A DNA stretch of 23,928 bases from an uncultured Planctomycetaceae bacterium (GCA_903927685.1 CAIYOB010001073.1:1-23928), one strand, 5' to 3'. Positions 1-7,796 are shown, numbered from the stretch's first letter. Made by a program: numbers and translations. Notes: generated by a model not told the origin, from the sequence alone.

Positions 1-1527
1 ATTCAACGCCACCGTGGCAATATCGATTTGGCCATCATTGTTCGTGTCGACCGCAGCGATTCCTTTGACGCCCCGTTCGAATTGCGAGAGCCCGTCGGTG
101 TCGGCATACCCCGCGTGGACCTGAAGATTGCCGAACGTGCCGTCGCCATTCCCTGGCAGGATTCCATACAGGAGCGACGTTTGATCGCAGCTGGCGACCG
201 CCAAGTCCATTTTGCCGTCATTGTTGAAGTCGGCGATTTCGATTTGGCCGTTGTACCCGCCCCCAGGCTCAAACGCGACGATACTCTGGCCAGTGAAACT
301 CGGCGTCCCGCCCGTTGGGCTATTGTTTCGGAAAACGGTGATCGGCCCCGGGGCAGGTTCCCAGCTATTCAAACTACTGCTGACGGGCTTCAGCATGTCC
401 TGGCGGTTGAGGTTGGGAGAATCGACGAGATCGAGGTCGCCGTCTTTGTCGAAATCACCAGCCTTCAATTGCGGGCCGCCATGCGAACCGGTGGGAGCCG
501 CCGTGAAGACCCCCGAACCGGATACGAACTGTCCATTTCCAGGGTTGGTAAAGACCGTCATCCCATCGATTTCGGGGATGGCCAGATCGAGTTTGCCGTC
601 ACCGTTCAAATCGGCCAGCACCGGGGTGATGCTGGGATTGGCGAGGGACAATCCGCCATTCCCCAAGACGCCCCATTCGAGCACACTGGTCCTCGCGGCG
701 ACGGTCGCCCAGGGGGCGGCTTGGAAGGTTCCACTGAAGTGCCCGGTGCCATTCGGGACGCCGAGAAAGACGTCGAAACCGATGTAGGCATTGGTCGTGT
801 TGACCGCCGTTGCGTCGAAGTTCGGCGTCACCATGTCGAGGATGCCATCGCCATTGACATCGCCGAATTGCCAGGAAGCAAATTTCGCCCCCCAGGCTTG
901 AATCGTGTTGATAACCACAGGTCCGCTGAACGACTTATTGAGGGGATCCCAATAAGCGGCCTCGACTCTGGTGCCTTTTGCTCCGAAGTTGCCTCCCAGC
1001 CCGAGCAGGTCTTCGTAGCCGTCCTGATTGAGGTCGATCGCGGTGGCTTCGACCATCGTGCCGGAATGTACGAACCCGCCACACGCCTGTCCCGTCCCAT
1101 TCCGGAGTGGTATCAGGGCGCCGCTGGGGCCCCCGAGGTTCGCGAGCAGGAAATCGCCGCGACTGCAAGCCACAAGATTGCTGTTGCTGCTGTTCGATCC
1201 GTAATCGAGGATCTCGTCGACCCGACCGGTTTGGAGCGTGTCGCCGTAGCCGTCCCTATTGAAGTCGATCTTGTTTCCGTAGGCGTCCTTGCCGATAACC
1301 CCGACCGAAGAATACATCCAGAGGTGCGCTGGATCCGGAGCTGGGCCGGCAAACTCGGGGCTGCTGAGGTCGGCGCCGCTGGCCATCAGGATCGGGTTGG
1401 TGGAGAGTACCTCGCGCTTTTCGAGTGGTTCAAATCGGAGCGTCCTACGACGCCGAGCTTTCAACTCGCTTCTCGTCCTGCGGGCGGAGCCGGAAGCACG
1501 GAACATGCGGGAGAGGAGTCGCTTCAT
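1..1527 (-). CDS. VCBS/FG-GAP repeat surface protein (3'-truncated by window edge)
   Basis: An open frame of 509 codons runs leftwards from ATG at 1527 with no stop before the window edge, so the C-terminus is missing. The N-terminus is very basic (MKRLLSRMFRASGSARRTRS) and is followed at about residues 30-43 by LRFEPLEKREVLS, the FxPLExRxxLS-type motif typical of large planctomycete secreted or surface proteins. The rest contains at least seven calcium-binding DxNxDGxxD motifs, for example DVNGDGILD (about residue 220), DLNGDGKLD (about 302), DFDKDGDLD (about 354), DFNNDGKMD (about 429) and DTNNDGQID (about 494). This is the pattern of VCBS/FG-GAP beta-propeller repeats. It is probably exported and calcium-stabilised; ligand or adhesion function is unknown. 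A downstream ATG at 1506 is possible, but AGGGA about 7 nt upstream favours 1527. It is the last gene of a leftward series. Confidence 0.88.
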   Translation of the reverse strand, partial: MKRLLSRMFRASGSARRTRSELKARRRRTLRFEPLEKREVLSTNPILMASGADLSSPEFAGPAPDPAHLWMYSSVGVIGKDAYGNKIDFNRDGYGDTLQTGRVDEILDYGSNSSNSNLVACSRGDFLLANLGGPSGALIPLRNGTGQACGGFVHSGTMVEATAIDLNQDGYEDLLGLGGNFGAKGTRVEAAYWDPLNKSFSGPVVINTIQAWGAKFASWQFGDVNGDGILDMVTPNFDATAVNTTNAYIGFDVFLGVPNGTGHFSGTFQAAPWATVAARTSVLEWGVLGNGGLSLANPSITPVLADLNGDGKLDLAIPEIDGMTVFTNPGNGQFVSGSGVFTAAPTGSHGGPQLKAGDFDKDGDLDLVDSPNLNRQDMLKPVSSSLNSWEPAPGPITVFRNNSPTGGTPSFTGQSIVAFEPGGGYNGQIEIADFNNDGKMDLAVASCDQTSLLYGILPGNGDGTFGNLQVHAGYADTDGLSQFERGVKGIAAVDTNNDGQIDIATVALN

Positions 1528-1643
1528 GACAGATCCCTTTCTGGAAGTTGAGTAAGGCTAACACGGTGCGAAACAGTTACCACCAAAAGTGAGCTGACAG
1601 ACGGTTGAAGGACGGCTTCGAATACCGGGCGTGTGGGCTTGAT

Positions 1644-2903
1644 TCACTCCTTGGTTCTAGCCAGTGGCTTGCCGTCGACCAATTGCTCCAAGTCTTGGCG
1701 AATCAATTCGCGGGCCTCCGGCGAGTTCCCGACGTGCACGGCTTGCAGCGTCCCGTCCCTGCCAATCAGCACTGCAGCCGGAACCGACGTCACGCGATAG
1801 GCGGCCGCGCCCTCCTGTTGCGGATCCAGCACCACCGGATGCGTGTACTTCTCTCGCTCCACAAAGGCGCGCACCTTCTCGGGAGTCTCGCCAACATCCA
1901 CGGCATAGAACACGACGCCGCGGTTTTCATACTGCTTGAGGAACGCCGCCAAGGCCGGTTTGTCCTGAGTGCTGGGCGTCGCCCACGTCGTCCAGAAGAA
2001 TACGACGACCACGTGTTGCCCGCGGTGTTTCGCCAGATCCCAGTCCGCACCGCCCAAGGTCTTCAGCGCGATGTTCGGCGCCGGTTGTCCCACGAGTTGG
2101 TCGGTGCCGCCCTTCAAGAGATACGTCTGCACGTCGGCAGCCTCGCTGGCCCCCGCGGGAATTTCCAGTGCCCACTGCTCCTTGGGGACATCGGCATCCA
2201 GCTTCCAGGCCAAATCGTTCTCCACCTCGAGTTTACGGCTTGGTTTGCCGTCGTTGCTAATCTGCAGGGCGCGTTTGGCCCTGAGCAGGACGGGTTCACG
2301 GTCCGCCGCGATCCAGAAATCGACCACGGAGCCTCCGTCCCAGGCCGCCGAGAAATGATGAGCCCGTCTCCCCTTCACATCTTCCTCGCCAGCGTACTTC
2401 ACTTCGGACACCGCAGCCATCACGGCGGAATAGATGTCCGATCTGGCGATCAGATCCAGCCCGCTGCCCTTCAAGCTGCTTTCGGTCATCGCGTCGGCCG
2501 TCAGTTGTTCCAGTCCGCCGTCCTGCCGCGAGAAGACGGCCAACCGTCCGTCGGTATACAGTCGCGTCAACACCTTGCCGTCGGTGACGCAGACCAGAGA
2601 TGCCTTACCGCCGCCGGTCGAACGGACTTCCAGACGACATGCCTGCGGGTGCTGAACGATCAGCCGGTACGCACTGCCTCCCGCCCGCGGTTGTTCGCCC
2701 TCGAGCCGCCACTGCGTCGAGGTCTCGACTTGAAAGGTCGGCAGCCCTTTCAAGAAGGCCTCCATGCGGCTCATCACGGCATCCAGTTTTTGCACCGCTG
2801 GGTCGGTTTTCAGCCCATTGGCCGGCGCGGCATCCTGGGCGCGAGCCGCCGCCAAAGATGTCAACAACAGGAGGGGCACTTGTAGGATCGATCGGGTGAA
2901 CAT
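1644..2903 (-). CDS. Secreted DUF2092-like plus thioredoxin-fold protein lacking CxxC
   Basis: A 419-aa protein. A signal peptide (MFTRSILQVPLLLLTSLAAARA, cleavage before QDAAP) marks ATG 2903 as the start; a longer frame back to 3041 would overlap the preceding gene and bury the signal peptide. Residues about 40-265 resemble the periplasmic DUF2092/LolA-like fold: an opening helix with MSRMEAFLKG, then DIYSAVMAAVSEVKYAGEED and a VVDFWIAADREP strand. Residues 272-419 are a thioredoxin-like (TlpA/AhpC-type) domain: GQPAPNIALKTLGG, VVVVFFWTTWATPST, cis-Pro loop TSVPAAVLIG (Pro375), then GNSPEARELI. The position of the WCxxC active site reads W307-A-T-P-S311, so both cysteines are missing and disulfide exchange is not expected. 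The same fusion occurs in other planctomycetes (from memory); a role in binding or scaffolding is inference. It lies 83 bp downstream of the DUF4214-like gene and 116 bp upstream of the VCBS gene. Confidence 0.87.
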   Translation of the reverse strand: MFTRSILQVPLLLLTSLAAARAQDAAPANGLKTDPAVQKLDAVMSRMEAFLKGLPTFQVETSTQWRLEGEQPRAGGSAYRLIVQHPQACRLEVRSTGGGKASLVCVTDGKVLTRLYTDGRLAVFSRQDGGLEQLTADAMTESSLKGSGLDLIARSDIYSAVMAAVSEVKYAGEEDVKGRRAHHFSAAWDGGSVVDFWIAADREPVLLRAKRALQISNDGKPSRKLEVENDLAWKLDADVPKEQWALEIPAGASEAADVQTYLLKGGTDQLVGQPAPNIALKTLGGADWDLAKHRGQHVVVVFFWTTWATPSTQDKPALAAFLKQYENRGVVFYAVDVGETPEKVRAFVEREKYTHPVVLDPQQEGAAAYRVTSVPAAVLIGRDGTLQAVHVGNSPEARELIRQDLEQLVDGKPLARTKE

Positions 2904-2949
2904 AAGCCTCAAGCCTCCATAAACTGCGTTCGTGCCGTGATGATCTATT

Positions 2950-2971
2950 TCGCCAACCGAGTTGTTGGCGA
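2950..2971. other. 8-bp inverted repeat between two leftward genes
   Basis: TCGCCAAC at 2950-2957 is the exact reverse complement of GTTGGCGA at 2964-2971, with a 6-nt loop. It lies just after the stop of the DUF4214-like gene and before the DUF2092/thioredoxin gene. No T-run follows on either strand, so it is not a convincing intrinsic terminator. It could stabilise an mRNA end or be incidental. Confidence 0.35.
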
Positions 2972-2986
2972 GGCGAGAGGATGGCG

Positions 2987-4558
2987 TTACTGTTGCGCGG
3001 CCTCGTCGATTTGGTACGCCAACTTCCCGATCTGCATCCACAAGGGCGAGTTGAGCGTCGGATTCTGGCCAACCATCTTGGCAAACGTCTGACTAGCGTC
3101 CGCGCCATACTCCGTGACTACGTCGCGCGAGGCGTATTGTAGTTGTGCGCCGAACAGCCCCATCGCCGCTTTTTGCCGCAACGCGAGGACCGAGTGCCGC
3201 AGGTCTAGCGTCTGCTCGATCATTTGAGCAGCGTCGCGGTTGAGGCCAGCGATAGGCCGCAGTGAGCTGACATAGGTGTCAATCTGGGAGAGCAACTGCT
3301 CGGCCAGGCTTATGACCCGCTGGTTGACGAGGGACGGTTGAAAGCCGGGACTGACCTGTCCGGGAAATTCGTTCCAAGCGGGGCGATTGACGATGACGGG
3401 ATGATCCGTGGTGACGTACAGGTCACCGCCGACGCCCATGGCATCGGCCAAGTCATCCAACTGATGCTGAACGTTCCACCAACCTTGCTGCAGGCGGGGA
3501 TCCGCTTGCCGTATCTGGCGGGCGATGTCGCCAGCCTGCGTCTGAATGGCGCCAAACACGCGCTGCATATCCCGGATCTGCTGCGGTCGCTGGGTCATTG
3601 TTTGCAGGCCCTGGAGCTGGACCGACAAACCGTTGATATCGCGATACAGGTTGGCGTAGAACGGGTTCTGATTCCGGAGCGAGGCGAGGATCCCGGAGAA
3701 CTGTTGCACCAGATCAAGCAACTGATCGGTGCTCGCCTGGAGGGGCAATTGTTCGCTGGGGCGCGCCGGTGCAATTTGTCCGGCCGGTTGTCCCGCCTGG
3801 CGCGCGGCCGAAACCAACTGCGAGATCTGATCCAGTATGTCTTGGCATTCGGCTGAAGCGGCCGGCACGCTGCGAAATTGGGTCTCGACCGCCTGGAGTG
3901 CCGCCTCTAGATTCTCGGTGGCATCGCGGCGTTGATCGCTGGTACTGTTCTGGGAATTGACGACATCTCGATACTGAGCGCCTACGGTCAGGAGCGTGGC
4001 AGCAGCCTCCAAGACCCGCTTTCCCAATCGCGTTCCTCCCAGCTCGCGCTGCACCGTGCCAGCCAGCTGGTTGGCCTTCGCGATCACCTCTTCCGCAATC
4101 GCGGAGGCCGTCGCCGGAGGACGAAACGACGGCTGGGAGGGCTGAGGATAACTGGGTACCTGCTGAACATGATTTGCCTGACAGAAGTCCCGCACGAGCG
4201 TGACTCGGTCGGCGTTTCCGGATCGGAACCGGTTGACCCAGAAGCGAAGTTCATCCGGGCGCGGATCGCGATGGCAGAAGGCCTGATACAGACGCTGGAC
4301 ATACACCTCGACGTTCCGCTGGCACTGGGACACATAAAAGTCGTCCGAACCCAGCATCGAAATGTAACCGTCCAGCGGCCCGTTCGTGCGCGACAGATTG
4401 ACGTAATAGTACACCTCCGTGCCCGTGGGAGGTCGTTTATTGACGTTGTTGAACACCGTTTTCAGCAGCTCGCTCAAATCGGAAGCCGCAACGGGCAGAC
4501 TCCAGCCCCCAAGAACGGCCATGACGACGCAGACCGTGAATCGGAAACGTGATCGCAT
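2987..4558 (-). CDS. Secreted DUF4214-like helical protein
   Basis: A 523-aa protein starting at ATG 4558, chosen because GAGAGGA lies 6-8 nt upstream and a signal peptide follows directly (MRSRFRFTVCVVMAVLGGWSLPVAA-SDLSEL). The frame extends to 4672, but that extension has no ribosome-binding site. Residues about 50-125 match the DUF4214 type: LDGYISMLGSDDFY, then VEVYVQRLYQAFCHRDPRPDELRFWVNRF and VTLVRDFCQ, the helical module seen in many bacterial secreted or matrix proteins. After a Pro/Ser linker (VPSYPQPSQPSFRPP) the remaining 370 residues are Gln/Ala/Leu-rich helices with no motif I recognise, ending in IGKLAYQIDEAAQQ. It is probably extracytoplasmic. No enzymatic residues are evident and the function is unknown. 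It sits first or second in the leftward series, 132 bp after the GlsB-like gene. Confidence 0.85.
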   Translation of the reverse strand: MRSRFRFTVCVVMAVLGGWSLPVAASDLSELLKTVFNNVNKRPPTGTEVYYYVNLSRTNGPLDGYISMLGSDDFYVSQCQRNVEVYVQRLYQAFCHRDPRPDELRFWVNRFRSGNADRVTLVRDFCQANHVQQVPSYPQPSQPSFRPPATASAIAEEVIAKANQLAGTVQRELGGTRLGKRVLEAAATLLTVGAQYRDVVNSQNSTSDQRRDATENLEAALQAVETQFRSVPAASAECQDILDQISQLVSAARQAGQPAGQIAPARPSEQLPLQASTDQLLDLVQQFSGILASLRNQNPFYANLYRDINGLSVQLQGLQTMTQRPQQIRDMQRVFGAIQTQAGDIARQIRQADPRLQQGWWNVQHQLDDLADAMGVGGDLYVTTDHPVIVNRPAWNEFPGQVSPGFQPSLVNQRVISLAEQLLSQIDTYVSSLRPIAGLNRDAAQMIEQTLDLRHSVLALRQKAAMGLFGAQLQYASRDVVTEYGADASQTFAKMVGQNPTLNSPLWMQIGKLAYQIDEAAQQ

Positions 4559-4690
4559 CACACGATCCTCTCTCAATTTGGTTCGCACTCCGCCGTTTCG
4601 TTCCAAGAATGCACGTTCGGCCGCGCGACCGCGGCCCACCAGGCCCGCGACGCGCTCGATTCCGGATACCAAGGCGACGGGTTGTCCGTC

Positions 4691-4936
4691 CTACGCACCG
4701 CGTTTGATCAACCGCAGCAGGAACAGCAATACGACCGCGCCTACGGTGGCAGAAATCAGGCTGCCCAGCAGGCCGCCAGCCGAAACGCCGAGCAATCCAA
4801 AGACGAAGCCACCGAGCACGGCTCCCACTACGCCGATGACCAGATCGCCGAGGAGGCCGAATCCGCCTCCCTTGACCAACTGGCCGGCCAGCCAGCCGGC
4901 CGCGATTCCAATCAGAACAAACCAAACGATGCCCAT
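4691..4936 (-). CDS. GlsB/YeaQ/YmgE family small membrane protein
   Basis: An 81-aa, almost wholly hydrophobic protein with three predicted membrane segments, at about residues 2-20, 28-50 and 55-75. The glycine pattern GIAAGWLAGQLVKGGGFGLLGDLVIGVVGAVLGGF is the signature of the transglycosylase-associated / GlsB-YeaQ-YmgE family (usual length 80-90 aa). It resides in the inner membrane; the family is linked to general stress response, but no biochemical activity is established. The start at 4936 has a near-perfect GGGAGGT Shine-Dalgarno 6-7 nt upstream. The C-terminus ends in basic RLIKRGA. The gene starts the leftward gene series of this region, and nothing coding lies between it and the IS at 5498. 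Confidence 0.93.
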   Translation of the reverse strand: MGIVWFVLIGIAAGWLAGQLVKGGGFGLLGDLVIGVVGAVLGGFVFGLLGVSAGGLLGSLISATVGAVVLLFLLRLIKRGA

Positions 4937-5497
4937 GACGTGACCTCCCGGTTGAAGAAAGTCCCTCGGTAAGACGCACGCGCAACGAGAAACACGGCGC
5001 CGGAATTGTCACACGACCCTCGCCCACGCATCGACTTTCCAAGAACGGCGACGTGGCTTGCGAGTGAAGTTGCATGACTATTCATGGCTGTTTAGGGAGG
5101 ATCAACCCCGCGTCACCTCGGTGGGCTCTCGGTCTCCGGTGCGTTCCCCTCGAGGCACGGTCGCCGCTGGCTGATCGAGCCGCGCCGCCTAGCAACAGCA
5201 CACCAAGCCATGTCGCCCCCCGAGTGACTGATCCGCGATTGTTTTGTACACCGTCGCGATGCCGGTTGCTATCCACACAGCGCACGAACGGAAGAAACAG
5301 GCCTTCGTTTTGAGGATAGAGTACGGGGGACGATTCTCCCGGCCATCGCCCGCATTGACATTCTTCGTCCCGCTGGGCATCATGTCGAAGACCCTCAGTA
5401 TTCTGTGAGTTTCCCCTGTTCTCCCTCGACACGATTTGCGAGAATCACGGTGACAGAACTGTCGCGGAACCGGAGAGCGCCGGCCCGGGTCAACAAC
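4937..5497. other. Non-coding stretch, nothing recognised
   Basis: About 560 bp between the GlsB-like gene and the left end of the insertion sequence. Frames here lack a ribosome-binding site and their translations look random and Arg/Pro-rich. It should hold the promoter of the leftward GlsB-like gene, but I see no convincing -35/-10 pair. It shows no similarity to the 5' part of the hypothetical gene at 8602, although the sequence on the other side of the IS is a fragment of that family. Confidence 0.5.
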
Positions 5498-7290
5498 GGG
5501 CGCATTCCCATTCTGCCGCGCGATGCTAGCAGGTGACGGGACGGAACTCGAGGCGGAGGCGTGTGGCCGTCTGGCAGACATGCACGGGTGCGCGATATCC
5601 TAACGGCTTTGCAAGGGGGCCAGGAAGGCTGAAGTCGCAAGGAGGCGCATGCCATGGGGGATTGTCATGTGGACGGACCAGATTCGCCGCCGGTGAGATC
5701 GGTAGAGGAAATGGTGGGCCAGTTTCAAATGGAGCTGATCACGGCGCTGCCGGGTTGGAAGGAGCGATTGCGGCTTCACCCGGACCAACTCGGAGAGCTG
5801 GAACGCGAGGTACACGCGACGTTTTCACGGGGGGCCGATTTGGTGGCCGTGGGTCTGGTGGCGGTGGTGATGAAACAAGCCGCCTTCGATCAAGCCTGTG
5901 AACGTACACGAGACGAGTTTGCCTATCCGCTGGAGCGTGGCCGACAGCGTTCCCGAAAGGTGCGGATGCTGGGCGGATTGATGTTGTGGATTACGTCGTT
6001 GTATTGTGCTCCTCGCCGTGGGCCTAAGCGTGACAAAGGCGAAAAGGTTCCCGGTGTGTATGTGGAGTTGGCGCAGTTTGGTTTCGGCAAGGGTTGTACT
6101 CCGGGATTGCAGAGTAAGGTTGCACGGCAAGCGGCCCTTTGTCCGTCGTATCAGTTCGCGCAGCAGGAATTGGAACGCGACGGCGTACTCCTGGATACCA
6201 AAACGGTAAGGCGGATCGCGAGCCAATGCGGGGAGGGGCTGTTACACTTGCGAACGCGAGAGTTGCAGCAGTTTCGGGAAGGGACATTGCCGGCCGGCAA
6301 GGAACTGGCTGGCCTACGCGTGTCGGTGCAAATGGACGGCGGTCGCACGCGTCTTCGAGACGAATTGCATAAGGTGGTGCCGGTGCCGGAAGCGACGGAC
6401 GGGGAGGGTTTGCCAGATAAAGACGAGCCGGGGCGTTCTCGGAAGCGACCGCGTCGGACGTTTGCTCCCCAATGGCGCGAACCGAAAGTAGCGACGATTT
6501 TCGTGCATGACGAGCAGGGGCGGATGGTCAAGAAGTCCCAGGCCACCGTCGACGGGACATTCCAAGGGCCGGACGCCTTGGCCGAACTGGTGGCGATGCA
6601 CCTGCATCGACTGGGAGCCGCGCAGGCGCGTAGCATCACATTCGCCGGAGATGGTGGCGTGTGGATTTGGGAACGCATTCCGGCGATCATCCGTCTGGCC
6701 GGACTGATCGGCGTCCCGATCCACGAGGTCCTGGACTGTTATCACGCGACCCATCATATCGCTTTGGCCCTGACCGCACTGAAGTTGGACGAGAAGAAGC
6801 GATGGTCCTTGTATCGAGATTATCGAACCATGCTGCGGAACGGTCAGTGGCGGCGCGTGGTCGAGGGGTTGTCGAATCTCGCGAAGGACGAGTCCGAAGG
6901 TGCTCAGGTCTGGACAGAGATTGCGTACCTGCGGAAGCACGGAGAGGCAGATCGTTTGAAGTATCCAACGTTCCGGAGCATGGGCGTGCCATTGGGAAGC
7001 GGTGCCATCGAAAGCAGTATCCGCCGGGTGGTGAACCTGCGGTTGAAAGGCAATGCGATCTACTGGCGCGAAGAGAATGCCGAAGCGATGATGCAAGTCC
7101 GAGCCCAAGTGGTGACGAATCGCTGGGACGAACGCATGTCCGCCCTCCACCGCCTTCACCTCAAGGACCGCCCAACTGACTGGCCGTGGCTACCCAGAGA
7201 CATGAGTTCTCACGCTGAATCCATCACTCCCGGATGACCTAACCCAAGGCGCCACAACCAAAAACGCGTCTGCAGAACTGGAATGCGCCC
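5498..7290 (+). mobile_element. ISKra4-family insertion sequence, complete
   Basis: A 1793-bp element with one transposase gene. The left end reads GGGCGCATTCCCATTCTGC from 5498; the reverse complement of the right end reads GGGCGCATTCCAGTTCTGC from 7290. These terminal inverted repeats match at about 18 of 21 positions. The right boundary is confirmed independently: homology to the intact locus at 9322 begins at 7291, the first base outside the repeat. No target duplication is visible (left flank CAACAAC, right flank TTCGAGG), which fits either family members that make none or a later rearrangement. Confidence 0.85.
5654..7237 (+). CDS. ISKra4-family DDE transposase
   Basis: A 527-aa transposase that catalyses excision and insertion of the surrounding element. 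ATG 5654 is preceded by GGAGG at 8 nt spacing. Recognisable blocks in order: an N-terminal helical region with FDQACERTRDEFAYPLERGR; CAPRRGPKR; a zinc-free middle region with LLDTKTVRRIASQCGE; MDGGRTRLR (Asp228); FAGDGGVWIWERIP (Asp333); VLDCYHATHHI; and near the C-terminus GSGAIESSIRRVVNLRLKGN (Glu453) followed by YWREENAEAMMQVRA. Asp228, Asp333 and Glu453 are the likely DDE triad. Length and motif order match full-size family members and there is no frameshift, so the gene appears intact. There is a 156-bp leader between the left terminal repeat and the start codon. Confidence 0.93.
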   Translation: MGDCHVDGPDSPPVRSVEEMVGQFQMELITALPGWKERLRLHPDQLGELEREVHATFSRGADLVAVGLVAVVMKQAAFDQACERTRDEFAYPLERGRQRSRKVRMLGGLMLWITSLYCAPRRGPKRDKGEKVPGVYVELAQFGFGKGCTPGLQSKVARQAALCPSYQFAQQELERDGVLLDTKTVRRIASQCGEGLLHLRTRELQQFREGTLPAGKELAGLRVSVQMDGGRTRLRDELHKVVPVPEATDGEGLPDKDEPGRSRKRPRRTFAPQWREPKVATIFVHDEQGRMVKKSQATVDGTFQGPDALAELVAMHLHRLGAAQARSITFAGDGGVWIWERIPAIIRLAGLIGVPIHEVLDCYHATHHIALALTALKLDEKKRWSLYRDYRTMLRNGQWRRVVEGLSNLAKDESEGAQVWTEIAYLRKHGEADRLKYPTFRSMGVPLGSGAIESSIRRVVNLRLKGNAIYWREENAEAMMQVRAQVVTNRWDERMSALHRLHLKDRPTDWPWLPRDMSSHAESITPG

Positions 7291-7413
7291 TTCGAGGCCT
7301 TCAAGCTGGCGATTCTGAGGCACAAGGCCGATGGCTGGCGACAGATCTCGCTGGACGACGCCACGGCCGCCCTCGACGCGCTCAAGAAATTAGCCTGGGC
7401 CCCGTCGGTGAAC
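7291..7413 (+). pseudogene. C-terminal relic of a paralogue of the 8602-9447 hypothetical gene
   Basis: Reads FEAFKLAILRHKADGWRQ then ISLDDATAALDALKKLAWAP and SVN, nearly the same as the last 41 residues of the intact protein ending at 9447 (FEAFKLAILRHKADGWRQ.., ..ALKELAWAPSVS). The original stop codon is lost (AACGAA in place of AGCTAG) and the frame runs on to TAG 7444-7446. The 5' end is cut exactly at the right inverted repeat of the insertion sequence. The rest of this copy is absent from the window, including from the left side of the element. Confidence 0.85.
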
Positions 7414-7448
7414 GAACCGTACTCCCAGTCCTTCAGCCTCTGGTAGAA
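7414..7448 (-). pseudogene. C-terminal relic of an aldo/keto reductase-like gene
   Basis: Read on the minus strand, this gives FYQRLKDWEYG, matching the C-terminus YQWLKDWEYV of the intact aldo/keto reductase-like protein that ends at 9444. The stop codon is lost here too, so the frame runs into the antisense of the neighbouring relic. Only about 11 codons survive. It forms the right half of a 155-bp block (7291-7445) homologous to 9322-9476. Confidence 0.75.
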
Positions 7449-7449
7449 C

Positions 7450-7570
7450 GAGGGGCGTTGCCGTGGGATGGCAGTGTCGATGCCTGCACTTTGTCGAGCA
7501 GTTCCCGCGTGCCGTGAACATCGCACGAGCGGCGGATGTTGTGCCAGTCGAGGCGCTCGCCCTGTTCACC
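7450..7570 (-). pseudogene. Probable C-terminal relic of a nucleotidyltransferase-type partner gene
   Basis: Directly downstream of the 76-aa ORF, in another frame, the minus strand reads GEQGERLDWHNIRRSCDV then HGTRELLDKVQAS. I recognise this as like the end (QGERLDxxYIRxW..GxxxLLxxxLAS) of the small nucleotidyltransferase-like proteins encoded after ORFs of this type; that is from memory and not verified. There is no start codon, ribosome-binding site or catalytic GS...D.D region, so nearly the whole gene body has been deleted and only about 35 residues remain. Confidence 0.4.
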
Positions 7571-7796
7571 TCGTGTTCTCCAGGCGGCGGCCCAGCTCCA
7601 CCCGCTCGGCCAGGATCTGACGAATGCGATGTTCGTCGACCTCCGGGAACTGCTTGCGGATCCCATCCAGGGCAATCCGGCAGGCAAAGTCAAAAAGCAG
7701 GGGACCGGCCAAGAGTTTCTCCTCCGGCGTCATAGCGCGAGCAGCAACCACCTCGTCGCGGTAAAGTTGATCGCCAATTGCATCCGTCGGCTCCAT
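7566..7796 (-). CDS. Small antitoxin-like hypothetical protein
   Basis: A 76-aa soluble acidic protein. The ATG at 7796 is preceded by GGAGG with 5 nt spacing, which rules out the longer frame to 7949. The sequence contains ARAMTPEEKLLAGPLLFDFACRIALDGIRKQFPEVDE then HRIRQILAERVELGRRLE. This 'TPEEKLLxGPxLFDFAC' type recurs in planctomycetes as a first gene before a nucleotidyltransferase-like gene (from memory). It is mostly helical, with no DNA-binding motif I can name. The partner gene here is reduced to a relic, so this would be an orphan. Function is not demonstrated; the antitoxin role is inferred from gene order only. Confidence 0.68.
   Translation of the reverse strand: MEPTDAIGDQLYRDEVVAARAMTPEEKLLAGPLLFDFACRIALDGIRKQFPEVDEHRIRQILAERVELGRRLENTR

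Noticed and set aside
28..1551. A 507-codon plus-strand frame at the left edge
   Set aside because: The minus strand in the same stretch encodes seven DxNxDGxxD motifs and a planctomycete N-terminal motif; the plus frame is its shadow.
2904..3041. N-terminal extension of the DUF2092/Trx gene to 3041
   Set aside because: It would overlap the end of the preceding gene and place the signal peptide internally.
4559..4672. N-terminal extension of the DUF4214-like gene to 4672
   Set aside because: There is no ribosome-binding site, and the signal peptide begins at 4558 behind a good GAGAGGA.
5488..5497. Target-site duplication next to the IS
   Set aside because: The bases left of 5498 (CAACAAC) do not match those right of 7290 (TTCGAGG) at any plausible length.
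7433..7693. An 86-codon minus-strand frame as an intact gene
   Set aside because: Its first half is antiparallel shadow of the 76-aa ORF in another frame; only the stretch after about 7561 looks like real, relic coding sequence.
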